A stretch of DNA of 36,773 bases, taken from NCBI GenBank assembly GCA_045580485.1, contig JAZNNW010000001.1, forward strand, positions 1-36,773, given 5' to 3'. A program made the translations under genes and the position numbers. This DNA is from Avoscillospira sp045580485 (GTDB lineage Bacteria; Bacillota; Clostridia; Oscillospirales; Oscillospiraceae). Below the pieces are notes generated by a model that had not been told where the DNA came from, ran no database searches, and saw only the letters and a program-made list of their open reading frames with translations. Below, in pieces: positions 16,207-23,384 of this stretch (positions within the stretch are counted from its first letter, which is position 1; every line of letters begins with the position of its first letter).

Positions 16207-16239
16207 ACTCTGGAGAAAATGAGAAGGGGGACCTGACAA

Positions 16240-16308
16240 ATGAAACGCAACACCAATTTTCTGTCCGTGTTCCCTGCCCGTGGTGTGGGTCAGTATTTTA
16301 TTCCCTAG
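16240..16308 (+). CDS. 22-residue leader peptide upstream of uraA
   Basis: A 22-codon frame (MKRNTNFLSV...GQYFIP) with a strong ribosome site (GAAGGGGG) ten bases upstream. It starts about 27 bases after the predicted transcription start. Its TAG stop ends at 16308, and the 5' arm of an intrinsic terminator starts at the next base. This spacing is typical of transcription attenuators where a ribosome on the leader masks the terminator. The last codons are U-rich (TATTTTATTCCC), as in UTP-sensed pyrimidine leaders such as pyrBI of E. coli. The peptide resembles no family known to me. Confidence 0.6.
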   Translation: MKRNTNFLSVFPARGVGQYFIP

Positions 16309-16344
16309 CAGAACGAAAGCCTTTGCTTTTGGTTCTGTTTTTTT
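16309..16344 (+). terminator. Attenuator-like terminator between leader peptide and uraA
   Basis: CAGAAC (16309-16314) pairs with GTTCTG (16332-16337), with an inner AAAGC/GCTTT helix, followed by seven T. It precedes uraA by about 37 bases within the same transcript. Confidence 0.72.
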
Positions 16345-16380
16345 ATGCCACGGCTCTCAAATATGAAAGGAGAAAGAAAA

Positions 16381-17724
16381 ATGTCCAAGAAGTCCATCCC
16401 CGAAAATGGCATTTATGATGCCAGAGAACTGGGCGCACCCAGAATGTTGGTTCTGGGCCTGCAGCACATGTTCGCCATGTTCGGTGCAACCGTTCTGGTT
16501 CCCGTTCTCACCGGTCTGAGCGTTTCCTCCACCCTGCTGTTTGCCGGTCTCGGCACTCTGCTGTTCCACCTGCTGGCCAAGGGCAAGGTTCCCGCTTTCC
16601 TCGGCTCTTCCTTCGCCTTCATCGGCGGCTACGCAGCCATCGCTCCCAACCAGGAAGCCCATCTGCTGCCCTATGCCTGCTTCGGTGTTGCCTGCGCAGG
16701 TCTGCTGTATGTGGTTCTGGCCGCTCTGTTCAAGGCCTTCGGCACCAAGAAGGTCATGAAGTTCTTCCACCCCATCGTCACCGGCCCCATTATCATCTGC
16801 ATTGGTCTGATCCTCAGCTCCTCTGCCATCGATAACTGCCGCACCAACTGGTGGATCGCTCTGGTGGCTATCCTTGTGGTCATCGTAGCCAACATTTTCG
16901 GCAAGGGCATGATCAAGATCATCCCCATCCTGCTGGGCGTTGTGGCCTCCTATGTGATCGCTGCCATCACCGGCAATGTGGACTTCACTGCTGTGAAGGA
17001 CGCTGCCTGGATCGGTGTTCCCTTCAAGATGGAAAATACCGTCATCGGCCTGTTCACCAGTGCTGATCTGGACCCCTCCATGCTGATCACCGCTGCCATC
17101 ACCATCATGCCTCTGGCTCTGGCTACCATGGTGGAGCATGTGGGCGATATGTGCGCCATCTCCTCCACCTGTGAGAAAAACTATCTGGAAGAGCCCGGTC
17201 TGCACCGCACCCTGCTGGGTGACGGTCTGGCAACCGCTCTGGCTTCCCTGTTCGGTGCACCTGCCAACACTACCTACGGCGAGAACACCGGCGTTCTGGC
17301 TCTGAGCAAGGTCTATGACCCCCGTGTCATCCGCATCGCTGCCTACTTCGCCATTCTGTTCTCCTTCTGCCCCAAGTTCGCTGCTCTGATCCAGGCCATG
17401 CCTGCTGCCACCATCGGCGGTATCTCCATGATTCTCTACGGCATGATCTCTGCTGTCGGCGTCCGCAATGTGGTCGAAAACAAGGTAGACTTCACCAACA
17501 CCCGTAATGTCATCATTGCTGCCGTTATCATGGTTCTGGCCATCGGCATCAACTACTCCGGCGCTGTCTCCTTCAACATCGGCTCCGTTACCATCAGCCT
17601 GTCCGGTCTGGCTGTTGCCGCCATCGTCGGCATTATCCTCAATGCCATCCTGCCCGGTAAGGACTATGAGTTCGGTACCGATCATCAGGGTGACACCTCT
17701 GTCAACTTCCATGTTGGCGACTAA
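16381..17724 (+). CDS. uraA: Uracil permease (NCS2 family)
   Basis: A 447-residue nucleobase:cation symporter with about 14 TM segments. The stretch ANTTYGENTGVLALSKVYD (about residues 298-316) and the preceding ATMVEHVGDM match UraA/PyrP uracil permeases rather than xanthine permeases. It brings uracil into the cell for pyrimidine salvage. The ATG at 16381 follows AAAGGAG; upstream ATG codons in frame lack a ribosome site. Codons are strongly biased, as in the groEL gene of this window, suggesting high expression. Control by the upstream leader attenuator is likely. Confidence 0.92.
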   Translation: MSKKSIPENGIYDARELGAPRMLVLGLQHMFAMFGATVLVPVLTGLSVSSTLLFAGLGTLLFHLLAKGKVPAFLGSSFAFIGGYAAIAPNQEAHLLPYACFGVACAGLLYVVLAALFKAFGTKKVMKFFHPIVTGPIIICIGLILSSSAIDNCRTNWWIALVAILVVIVANIFGKGMIKIIPILLGVVASYVIAAITGNVDFTAVKDAAWIGVPFKMENTVIGLFTSADLDPSMLITAAITIMPLALATMVEHVGDMCAISSTCEKNYLEEPGLHRTLLGDGLATALASLFGAPANTTYGENTGVLALSKVYDPRVIRIAAYFAILFSFCPKFAALIQAMPAATIGGISMILYGMISAVGVRNVVENKVDFTNTRNVIIAAVIMVLAIGINYSGAVSFNIGSVTISLSGLAVAAIVGIILNAILPGKDYEFGTDHQGDTSVNFHVGD

Positions 17725-17735
17725 TTCTTAACACG

Positions 17736-17769
17736 CAAAAAATGACGACCTTTGGGTCGTCATTTTTTG
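17736..17769. terminator. Intrinsic terminator after uraA
   Basis: A 15-bp stem (17736-17750 with 17755-17769, loop TTTG) ending in TTTTTTG. Confidence 0.9.
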
Positions 17770-17798
17770 TGGACATTTGGGCATTTTAAGGGTATCAT
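17770..17798 (+). promoter_or_regulatory. Promoter of the NuoE-like / HAD / TSUP / racemase operon
   Basis: TGGACA (17770-17775), 17-base spacer, TATCAT (17793-17798), immediately after the uraA terminator. Confidence 0.68.
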
Positions 17799-17819
17799 AT
17801 CAAAAAAGGAGGTGCAGCT

Positions 17820-18257
17820 GTGGTCTGGGAACTGAAAGAAGCATTGGATTACTACAAAGCACAGGGTGCTCCCCGTGATCAAAGCGCACTGACTGCCCTT
17901 TTGAAGGAAATCCAGGACGAACACGGCGGTGCCATTCCCTCTTGCCTGCTGCCGCAGACAGCAGAAGCATTGGGAATCAAGGAGAGTTATCTTCTGGCGG
18001 TCATCGGAAGGCTGCCCAGTCTCAAACTGGCAGAGCAGAAGCCGGTTTTGGAGCTGTGCGCAGGCCCCAACTGCCCCAAACGGGCTGATCTTGCCGGGTT
18101 CGTGGAAAAGACCTACGGCAGAAACCCAAAGACCTTTACCTTGAAATATGTGGGTTGTATGCGCCAGTGCGGAAAAGGACCCAATCTCCGCTGGAACGGA
18201 GTCACTTATAATCAAGCGGATGAAGCGTTGATCCGCAGACTGGTGGAGGAACGATAA
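17820..18257 (+). CDS. NuoE-like [2Fe-2S] thioredoxin-fold protein
   Basis: A 145-residue protein of the NuoE/HydC 24-kDa family. The four cluster ligands are Cys80, Cys85 (CAGPNC) and Cys113, Cys117 (CMRQC), the C-x4-C and C-x3-C pattern of the family. Such proteins pass electrons between NAD(P)H flavoproteins and hydrogenases or formate dehydrogenases. GTG at 17820 is the start because AGGAGG lies eight bases before it. No NuoF/HydB-like flavoprotein follows; instead it begins an operon with a HAD phosphatase. It may be a solo electron carrier or act with a distant complex. Confidence 0.86.
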   Translation: MVWELKEALDYYKAQGAPRDQSALTALLKEIQDEHGGAIPSCLLPQTAEALGIKESYLLAVIGRLPSLKLAEQKPVLELCAGPNCPKRADLAGFVEKTYGRNPKTFTLKYVGCMRQCGKGPNLRWNGVTYNQADEALIRRLVEER

Positions 18258-19085
18258 ATGTCCATCAAACTCATTGCCATCGACATTGACGGCACATTGA
18301 TCAACTCAAAGCAAGAACTGACCCAGGCAACCATCGATGCCCTGGAAGCCGCTGTCAAGGCCGGAATCCATGTCTGCATCTCCACCGGCAGACCTTTGAC
18401 GGAATTCCGGCAATATGTTGAAAAGCTGCCGGGGATGCGATATGTGGTCACCTGCACCGGCGCACAGGTCATGGATCTGCGGACCGGGAAGGATATTTTC
18501 CGCAAAGCCCTTTCCGCCGATGAACTGCGGATGCTCTACAAAATCATCTCCTCTTACGGCACCATCCCCGATATTTTTGACGAAAACAATACCATTCACA
18601 ATCGGGCAAAAGATATTGCTGACGGAACCTTTTGGGGGTCGTTTTGGGAGGCCATCCAAAAGGACCACATTCCCGAAGAAGATATGGATGCCTATATAGA
18701 GAATTATCAAGGCATTACCAACAAGATACATATGTATTTCCGTGATCTTTCCCACAAGCCAAAGCTGTGGGAGGAGCTGAAAAAACTGCCATACGAGATC
18801 ATGGAAAGTCATCCCATCGATCTGGAGATCATGCCTCTGGGAATTGATAAAGGTTTCGGTCTGCAAAAGCTGGCCGAGCATTTGGGACTGAAAGCAGAAG
18901 AAGTTATGGCTCTGGGTGACGGTGGCAACGATGTGGGCATGTTCCGCTACGCGGGCACAGCCGTTGCCATGAAAAATGCAAGTGACACCGCCAAAGCTGC
19001 CGCTGACCGGGTCAGCCCCCATACCAACGATGAAGACGGCGTGGCAAAGGAAGTCTGGGCCGTGCTGAAAGGAGAACCTGTATGA
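18258..19085 (+). CDS. Cof-type HAD-superfamily phosphatase
   Basis: A 275-residue hydrolase. Motif I is DIDGTL near residue 9, motif II ISTGRP near 41, the conserved Lys is in GIDKGFGL near 198, and motif IV is LGDGGNDVGMF near 220. The cap between motifs II and III is of the Cof (C2B) type. Members remove phosphate from sugar phosphates, FMN or other metabolites. Its ATG follows the previous stop codon directly, and its end overlaps the next start by four bases, so it is translationally coupled on both sides. Confidence 0.9.
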   Translation: MSIKLIAIDIDGTLINSKQELTQATIDALEAAVKAGIHVCISTGRPLTEFRQYVEKLPGMRYVVTCTGAQVMDLRTGKDIFRKALSADELRMLYKIISSYGTIPDIFDENNTIHNRAKDIADGTFWGSFWEAIQKDHIPEEDMDAYIENYQGITNKIHMYFRDLSHKPKLWEELKKLPYEIMESHPIDLEIMPLGIDKGFGLQKLAEHLGLKAEEVMALGDGGNDVGMFRYAGTAVAMKNASDTAKAAADRVSPHTNDEDGVAKEVWAVLKGEPV

Positions 19086-19891
19086 ACCTTTTTACCGACA
19101 TTCAACTGGACGGCGTACCCCTTTGGATCGTCCTGCTTATCTGTGTGGGCGTCTTCTTCGCCTCTTTTATGGATGCCATTGCAGGGGGCGGCGGTATTAT
19201 CTCCGTGCCTACATACCTCATTGGTTTCCATGGTATGCCGACTTACTTCGCCCTTGGCACCAATAAGCTTTCCGCCGGTATCGGCACCATCTTCTCCACG
19301 GCCCGGTTCATCAAGAACGGCTATGTGAAATGGAAGCTGGCCATCCCCTCCATTGCTTTGGCGCTCCTGGGCTCCATGGGCGGCACCTGGCTTCAGCACC
19401 ACACTCCCGATGTGGTTCTGAAATACCTGCTGCTGGTGGTTCTGCCGGTGGTGGCTATTATCACCCTCCGCACCCGCTCCTATCCCGATGAACCGGGTGA
19501 GATCTCCTTTGTGAAGCAGGCGCTGATCTGCTGGGGTGCATCCCTCATCATCGGTGCTTATGACGGCTACTACGGACCCGGCACCGGCACCTTCCTCATG
19601 ATTATTTTCATTCGCTTCGCCAAGCTGGACACCCGTACCGCCGCCGGTCATGTGAAGGTGGTCAATCTGGCCTCCAATCTGGGCAGTCTCTACACCGCCT
19701 GGACCGCCGGTTATGTGCTGGTTGGCGTAGGACTGGTATCCGCTGTGGCCTCCATTCTCGGTCACTACATCGGTGCAGGTCTTGCCATCAAAAACGGCAG
19801 CAAGATCGTCCGTCCCACTGTGGTCATCGTGCTGATCCTGCTGACGGTCAAAGTCCTCAGCGAACTGCTGTTCCCGGAATTCTGGGTTTAA
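19082..19891 (+). CDS. TSUP-family (TauE/SafE) permease
   Basis: A 269-residue protein with about eight TM helices in two halves and the family's GGGGIISVPTYL (35-46) and GYYGPGTGTFL motifs. TSUP proteins move sulfite, sulfonates or other organic anions, mostly outward. The start ATG overlaps the HAD gene stop (ATGA). The substrate is unknown; co-expression with a phosphatase and an amino acid racemase does not define it. Confidence 0.9.
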   Translation: MNLFTDIQLDGVPLWIVLLICVGVFFASFMDAIAGGGGIISVPTYLIGFHGMPTYFALGTNKLSAGIGTIFSTARFIKNGYVKWKLAIPSIALALLGSMGGTWLQHHTPDVVLKYLLLVVLPVVAIITLRTRSYPDEPGEISFVKQALICWGASLIIGAYDGYYGPGTGTFLMIIFIRFAKLDTRTAAGHVKVVNLASNLGSLYTAWTAGYVLVGVGLVSAVASILGHYIGAGLAIKNGSKIVRPTVVIVLILLTVKVLSELLFPEFWV

Positions 19892-19903
19892 GGAGGCTGC
19901 AAC

Positions 19904-20611
19904 ATGAAAAAAGCCATGGGTATTCTGGGCGGTATGGGCCCCCTTGCCACCGCTGACCTGTTCCGCAAGATCGTCACCATGACCAAAGCAGGCTGTGACA
20001 ACGATCATATCCGCATTTACATTGATGACAATTCCGCCATTCCCGACCGCACCGCCGCTATTTTGTCCGGTGGCAAGGACCCGGTGGAGGAAATGACCGA
20101 CAGTCTGAAAAAACTGATTGCCTGCGGTGCTCAGTGCATCCTTATGCCCTGCAACACTGCCCATTACTTCCTGCCCAGATTACAGGCACAGACCGATGTA
20201 CCCTTCATCAGCATGCTGGAAGCCACTGCCAAGGCCTGCAAAAAGCAGTTCCCCGGCAAGACTGCCGCCATTCTTGCCACCAAGGGCACTTTGGCCACCG
20301 GGCTTTATGAAAAAGCCTTGCAGGCACAGGATGTTTCCTATCTGGTGCCCGATGAAGTGGAGCAGGACGCTCTCATGCGTGTGATTTATGAGGGTGTCAA
20401 AGCCGATGCCGATCCGGAAACTTACCGCAGGGATATGGAGATCGTTATGCAGCGGCTGACGGACAAAGGTGCCGATTATTTCATCCTCGGCTGCACAGAG
20501 CTGCCTCTGGCTGCCCAGTTGCTGCACCTGCCCCAAGCTATGATCGATCCCACCGCAGAGCTGGCAAAAGCCGCCATTCGCTTTTGCGGCTACGAGGTAA
20601 AACAGGTCTAA
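19904..20611 (+). CDS. Aspartate/glutamate racemase family protein
   Basis: A 235-residue cofactor-independent racemase with the two catalytic cysteines: Cys83 in MPCNTAH and Cys197 in GCTELP. The N-terminal GILGGMGPLATADLF is typical of aspartate racemases (RacD/YgeA type) rather than MurI. It would interconvert L- and D-aspartate or glutamate. ATG follows AAGGAGG, 12 bases after the permease gene. Last gene of its operon. Confidence 0.93.
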   Translation: MKKAMGILGGMGPLATADLFRKIVTMTKAGCDNDHIRIYIDDNSAIPDRTAAILSGGKDPVEEMTDSLKKLIACGAQCILMPCNTAHYFLPRLQAQTDVPFISMLEATAKACKKQFPGKTAAILATKGTLATGLYEKALQAQDVSYLVPDEVEQDALMRVIYEGVKADADPETYRRDMEIVMQRLTDKGADYFILGCTELPLAAQLLHLPQAMIDPTAELAKAAIRFCGYEVKQV

Positions 20612-20642
20612 AAATTTTTTGTAAGACTTCACAAAAACTTTT

Positions 20643-20673
20643 TCCGACAAGAGCCATCTTGTCGGATTTTTTT
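20643..20673 (+). terminator. Intrinsic terminator of the racemase operon
   Basis: A 10-bp stem TCCGACAAGA/TCTTGTCGGA with loop GCCA, followed by seven T. Confidence 0.9.
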
Positions 20674-20711
20674 ACATTTTTATCAAAAACTACCAGCTTG
20701 CACAAAAACTC

Positions 20712-20740
20712 TTTACTTTTTTTGAGCTGTTTTGTATAAT
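20712..20740 (+). promoter_or_regulatory. Promoter of the symporter gene
   Basis: TTTACT (20712-20717), 17-base spacer, TATAAT (20735-20740). Confidence 0.7.
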
Positions 20741-20744
20741 GTAA

Positions 20745-20759
20745 TTGCATTTAATGCAA
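20745..20759. promoter_or_regulatory. Operator-like dyad at the symporter transcription start
   Basis: TTGCATT and AATGCAA around one central T: a perfect 7-bp dyad that starts five bases after the -10, over the expected transcription start. A repressor bound here would block initiation. The regulator is unknown. Confidence 0.5.
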
Positions 20760-20800
20760 GGAAGAGAAATCGAAAACAAAATTTTGATGAGGTGAAATGT

Positions 20801-22048
20801 ATGAAGAAGAAACTCAGTCTCCCCATTCAGATCCTGATCGCACTGATCGTTGGTGTGGTCGCCGGCTTGATCTTTAACTTCGCCGGTGGCGGTGACTTCA
20901 CTGCAAAGTACATCAAACCCTTTGGCGATATCTTCGTCAACCTGCTGAAGTTCATCGTCGTTCCTGTTGTCCTGCTCTCCATGATCCAGGGCATCGTCTC
21001 CATGGAAGATATGAAGAAGGTCGGCTCCGTCGGTATCAAGACTGTGCTGTACTTCCTCTGCACCACCGCCATCGCCTGTGTCATCGGTCTGGTGGTCGGC
21101 AGCATCTTCAAGGGTGCCAATCTGTTCCCCGACCTGTCCAGCCAGCTGGGCGCTGCTGAATATGAAGCCAAGGAATTCGGTGGCTTCATGAGCACGCTGG
21201 TCAACATCTTCCCCACCAATATGTGGAAGTCCTTTACCGAAGCCAACATGCTGCAGGTCATTGTCATTGCCCTGTTCTTCGGCGGCTCCATTCTGGCTGC
21301 CGGCGAAAAGGCTACTCTGGTCCGCAATGTTGTTGACTCCGCTTACGCTGTCATTGAGAAGCTCATGACCTTCATCATCAGCCTCTCCCCCATCGGCGTT
21401 GTCACCTACATGACTTGGGTCGTGGCTACCCAGGGCGCTGCCATCATCGGCAATCTGGCTCTGGTTCTGCTGTGTGCCTACATCGCATACGCCATCCACG
21501 CCATTCTGGTCTACTCTGTCTCTGCCAAGGCTTTTGGCAAGATCGGCCCCGGCAAGTTCTTCAAGGGTGCTGCCGCTGCTATGATCTTCGCCTTTACTTC
21601 CACTTCCTCCGCCGCTACCCTGCCTGTTTCCACCGAGTGTGCAAACAACATGGGCGCTGACAAGGACATTTCCTCCTTCGTCCTGCCTCTGGGCTCCACC
21701 ATCAACATGGACGGCACCGCCATTTACCAGTGCGTTGCTACCATCTTCCTGGCCACCTGCTGCGGCATTGACCTGACCATCGGTCAGATGGTTATCGTGG
21801 TCGTCACCGCTACCCTGGCCTCCATCGGCACTGCAGGCGTCTCCGGCGCAGGCATGATCATGCTGGCCATGGTTCTGGAAGCCATCGGCATCCCCGTTGC
21901 CTACATCGGTCTCATCGTTGCTGTGGACCGTCTGTTCGACATGGGCCGTACCTGCCTCAATGTCACCGGCGATATCTCCTGCTCCCTGTGCGTTACCCAG
22001 TGGGAAGCCAAGAAGGCTGCTAAGAAGGCCGCCAAGCAGGCTCAGTAA
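20801..22048 (+). CDS. Dicarboxylate/amino acid:cation symporter (DAACS family)
   Basis: A 415-residue membrane protein of the GltP/DctA/SstT family, importing glutamate, aspartate, serine or C4-dicarboxylates with H+ or Na+. Seen are the serine-rich re-entrant loop TSTSSAATLP (hairpin 1), the TM7 signature NMDGTAIYQ, the hairpin 2 segment ASIGTAGVSGAG and TM8 with DRLFDMGRTCLNVTGD. MKKKLS is the start, with GATGAGGTG upstream. The C-terminus is a short Lys/Ala tail. It is monocistronic with an operator-like dyad at its promoter. Confidence 0.93.
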   Translation: MKKKLSLPIQILIALIVGVVAGLIFNFAGGGDFTAKYIKPFGDIFVNLLKFIVVPVVLLSMIQGIVSMEDMKKVGSVGIKTVLYFLCTTAIACVIGLVVGSIFKGANLFPDLSSQLGAAEYEAKEFGGFMSTLVNIFPTNMWKSFTEANMLQVIVIALFFGGSILAAGEKATLVRNVVDSAYAVIEKLMTFIISLSPIGVVTYMTWVVATQGAAIIGNLALVLLCAYIAYAIHAILVYSVSAKAFGKIGPGKFFKGAAAAMIFAFTSTSSAATLPVSTECANNMGADKDISSFVLPLGSTINMDGTAIYQCVATIFLATCCGIDLTIGQMVIVVVTATLASIGTAGVSGAGMIMLAMVLEAIGIPVAYIGLIVAVDRLFDMGRTCLNVTGDISCSLCVTQWEAKKAAKKAAKQAQ

Positions 22049-22063
22049 TTTCATTATCAACTT

Positions 22064-22095
22064 AAAAAGAGAGTGCCTTTCGGCACTCTCTTTTT
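22064..22095. terminator. Intrinsic terminator after the symporter gene
   Basis: A 14-bp stem (22064-22077 with 22082-22095, loop TTTC) ending in five T. Confidence 0.9.
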
Positions 22096-22096
22096 A

Positions 22097-22125
22097 TTGC
22101 TATTTTTCGCCAAATCGCATATAAT
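22097..22125 (+). promoter_or_regulatory. Promoter of the rRNA methyltransferase gene
   Basis: TTGCTA (22097-22102), 17-base spacer, TATAAT (22120-22125), right after the preceding terminator. Confidence 0.72.
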
Positions 22126-22156
22126 AACTGGGAAATACATGAAATAGGAGTTTCCT

Positions 22157-23272
22157 ATGAATCAGAAATTTACTTTTGCCGTCCCCTGCCTCTTCGGTCT
22201 GGAAGGTCTGGTGGGCGATGAGCTGCGGCGAATGAAACTGGACGATGTCCGGGTGGAGGATCGCCGGGCATTTTTTACGGGCGATCTCAATGACATGGCC
22301 AAAGCCAATCTGCGCCTGCGCATGGGCGAACGGGTCATGATCCTGCTGGGTCGTTTTCCTGCCAAAACCTTTGAAGAACTGTATCAGGGTGTCAAAGCCC
22401 TGCCTCTGGAGGATATCATCCCCAAGGACGGGCAGTTCCCCGTCAAGGGTTACAGTCTGGACAGCCAGCTCCATTCCGTGCCGGACTGCCAATCTATCGT
22501 CAAGAAGGCAGCGGTGGACCGTCTGGGCGCCAAATACGGTCTCAGCTGGCTGCCGGAGACCGGCTGCATTTATCAGATTCGATTCTCTTTGATGAAGGAT
22601 ATCTGCGAGGTCTTTCTGGACACCTCCGGCGCCAGTCTCCACAAGCGGGGCTACCGTGCCGTGGGCAATGAAGCGCCTCTCCATGAGACCATGGCAGCTG
22701 CTATGGTGAACCTGGCCAGATACAGAGGTCGGGATTTCTTCTGGGACCCCTTCTGCGGCAGCGGTACCATCTGTATCGAAGCCGCTCTGGCTGCCCTTAA
22801 CCGTGCCCCCGGTTTGGGACGCACCTTCGGCGCTGAAAAATGGGATGTGGTCCCCAAAGAAGTCTGGACACAAGCCAGAGAGGAAGCCAAGGACATGGAG
22901 TTCCGTGGCGACTACCGCATCCTCGGTACAGACATCGATCCCAATTCTCTGGACATTGCCCGTTCCAACGCCCAGAAGGCAGGCGTTGCCAAGTATATCG
23001 AGTTCCGGGAAGGCGATGCCACCAAGCTGCCCCTGCCTACGGACAAGGGTATCATCGTCTCCAACCCGCCCTACGGCGAGCGGATGCTGGAGCAGAGAAG
23101 TGCTCAGCGGCTGTACCAGCAGCTGGGACGGCATCTGAAATTTGCCGATGGCTGGAACAAATACATCATTTCCTCCGAACCGGAATTTGAGCACTATTTC
23201 GGCAAGCAGGCCACCAAAAAGAGAAAGCTCTACAACGGTCGCCTGCAATGCAATGTCTATATGTATTATTAA
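22157..23272 (+). CDS. THUMP-domain class I SAM-dependent RNA methyltransferase (RlmL/YpsC type)
   Basis: A 371-residue enzyme. The N-terminal THUMP/ferredoxin-like region (1-160) binds RNA; the C-terminal Rossmann domain has the SAM loop DPFCGSGTICIEAA (near 198) and the catalytic NPPYGER motif (near 304), typical of N2-guanine methyltransferases. The closest characterised relatives methylate 23S rRNA (G2445). The ATG follows TAGGAG. It reads into the lipid kinase gene across an interspersed repeat. Confidence 0.92.
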   Translation: MNQKFTFAVPCLFGLEGLVGDELRRMKLDDVRVEDRRAFFTGDLNDMAKANLRLRMGERVMILLGRFPAKTFEELYQGVKALPLEDIIPKDGQFPVKGYSLDSQLHSVPDCQSIVKKAAVDRLGAKYGLSWLPETGCIYQIRFSLMKDICEVFLDTSGASLHKRGYRAVGNEAPLHETMAAAMVNLARYRGRDFFWDPFCGSGTICIEAALAALNRAPGLGRTFGAEKWDVVPKEVWTQAREEAKDMEFRGDYRILGTDIDPNSLDIARSNAQKAGVAKYIEFREGDATKLPLPTDKGIIVSNPPYGERMLEQRSAQRLYQQLGRHLKFADGWNKYIISSEPEFEHYFGKQATKKRKLYNGRLQCNVYMYY

Positions 23273-23277
23273 AAACA

Positions 23278-23382
23278 GGGCTCCCCTTGAGGGTGATTCC
23301 CCCGGCGGGGGAAATGTCAGCAAAGCTGACAAAAGGGGGGCGTAATCTGGCACGGCAAAGCCGTGACTGAGAGGTGTAAACC
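23278..23382 (+). repeat. Interspersed palindromic repeat, copy A
   Basis: The element starts GGCTCCCCTTGAGGG and ends GACTGAGAGGTGTA. Between the ends lie three hairpins: TTCCCCC/GGGGGAA (23297-23313), GTCAGC/GCTGAC (23316-23330) and CACGGC/GCCGTG (23351-23365). The same ends occur in inverted orientation at 31501-31547. Short non-autonomous elements of this kind are common in gut Clostridia genomes as far as I recall. Confidence 0.75.
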
Positions 23383-23384
23383 TT

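Noticed and set aside
14753..16222. 489-codon plus-strand frame opposite the aminotransferase
   Set aside because: The aminotransferase on the other strand has all family motifs; this frame is His/Gly/Gln-rich mirror sequence.
16213..16380. Purine riboswitch or PyrR-binding leader before uraA
   Set aside because: I could not find the conserved purine-aptamer core or the PyrR anti-antiterminator loop; a short frame followed at once by a terminator explains the leader better. A covariance search would settle it.
16357..17712. 451-codon minus-strand frame opposite uraA
   Set aside because: Asp/Gly/Gln-rich mirror of a permease gene, no ribosome site; uraA has a promoter, a ribosome site and family motifs.
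20690..22060. 456-codon minus-strand frame opposite the symporter
   Set aside because: Same mirror effect (Asp/Gly/His-rich); the symporter on the plus strand is certain.
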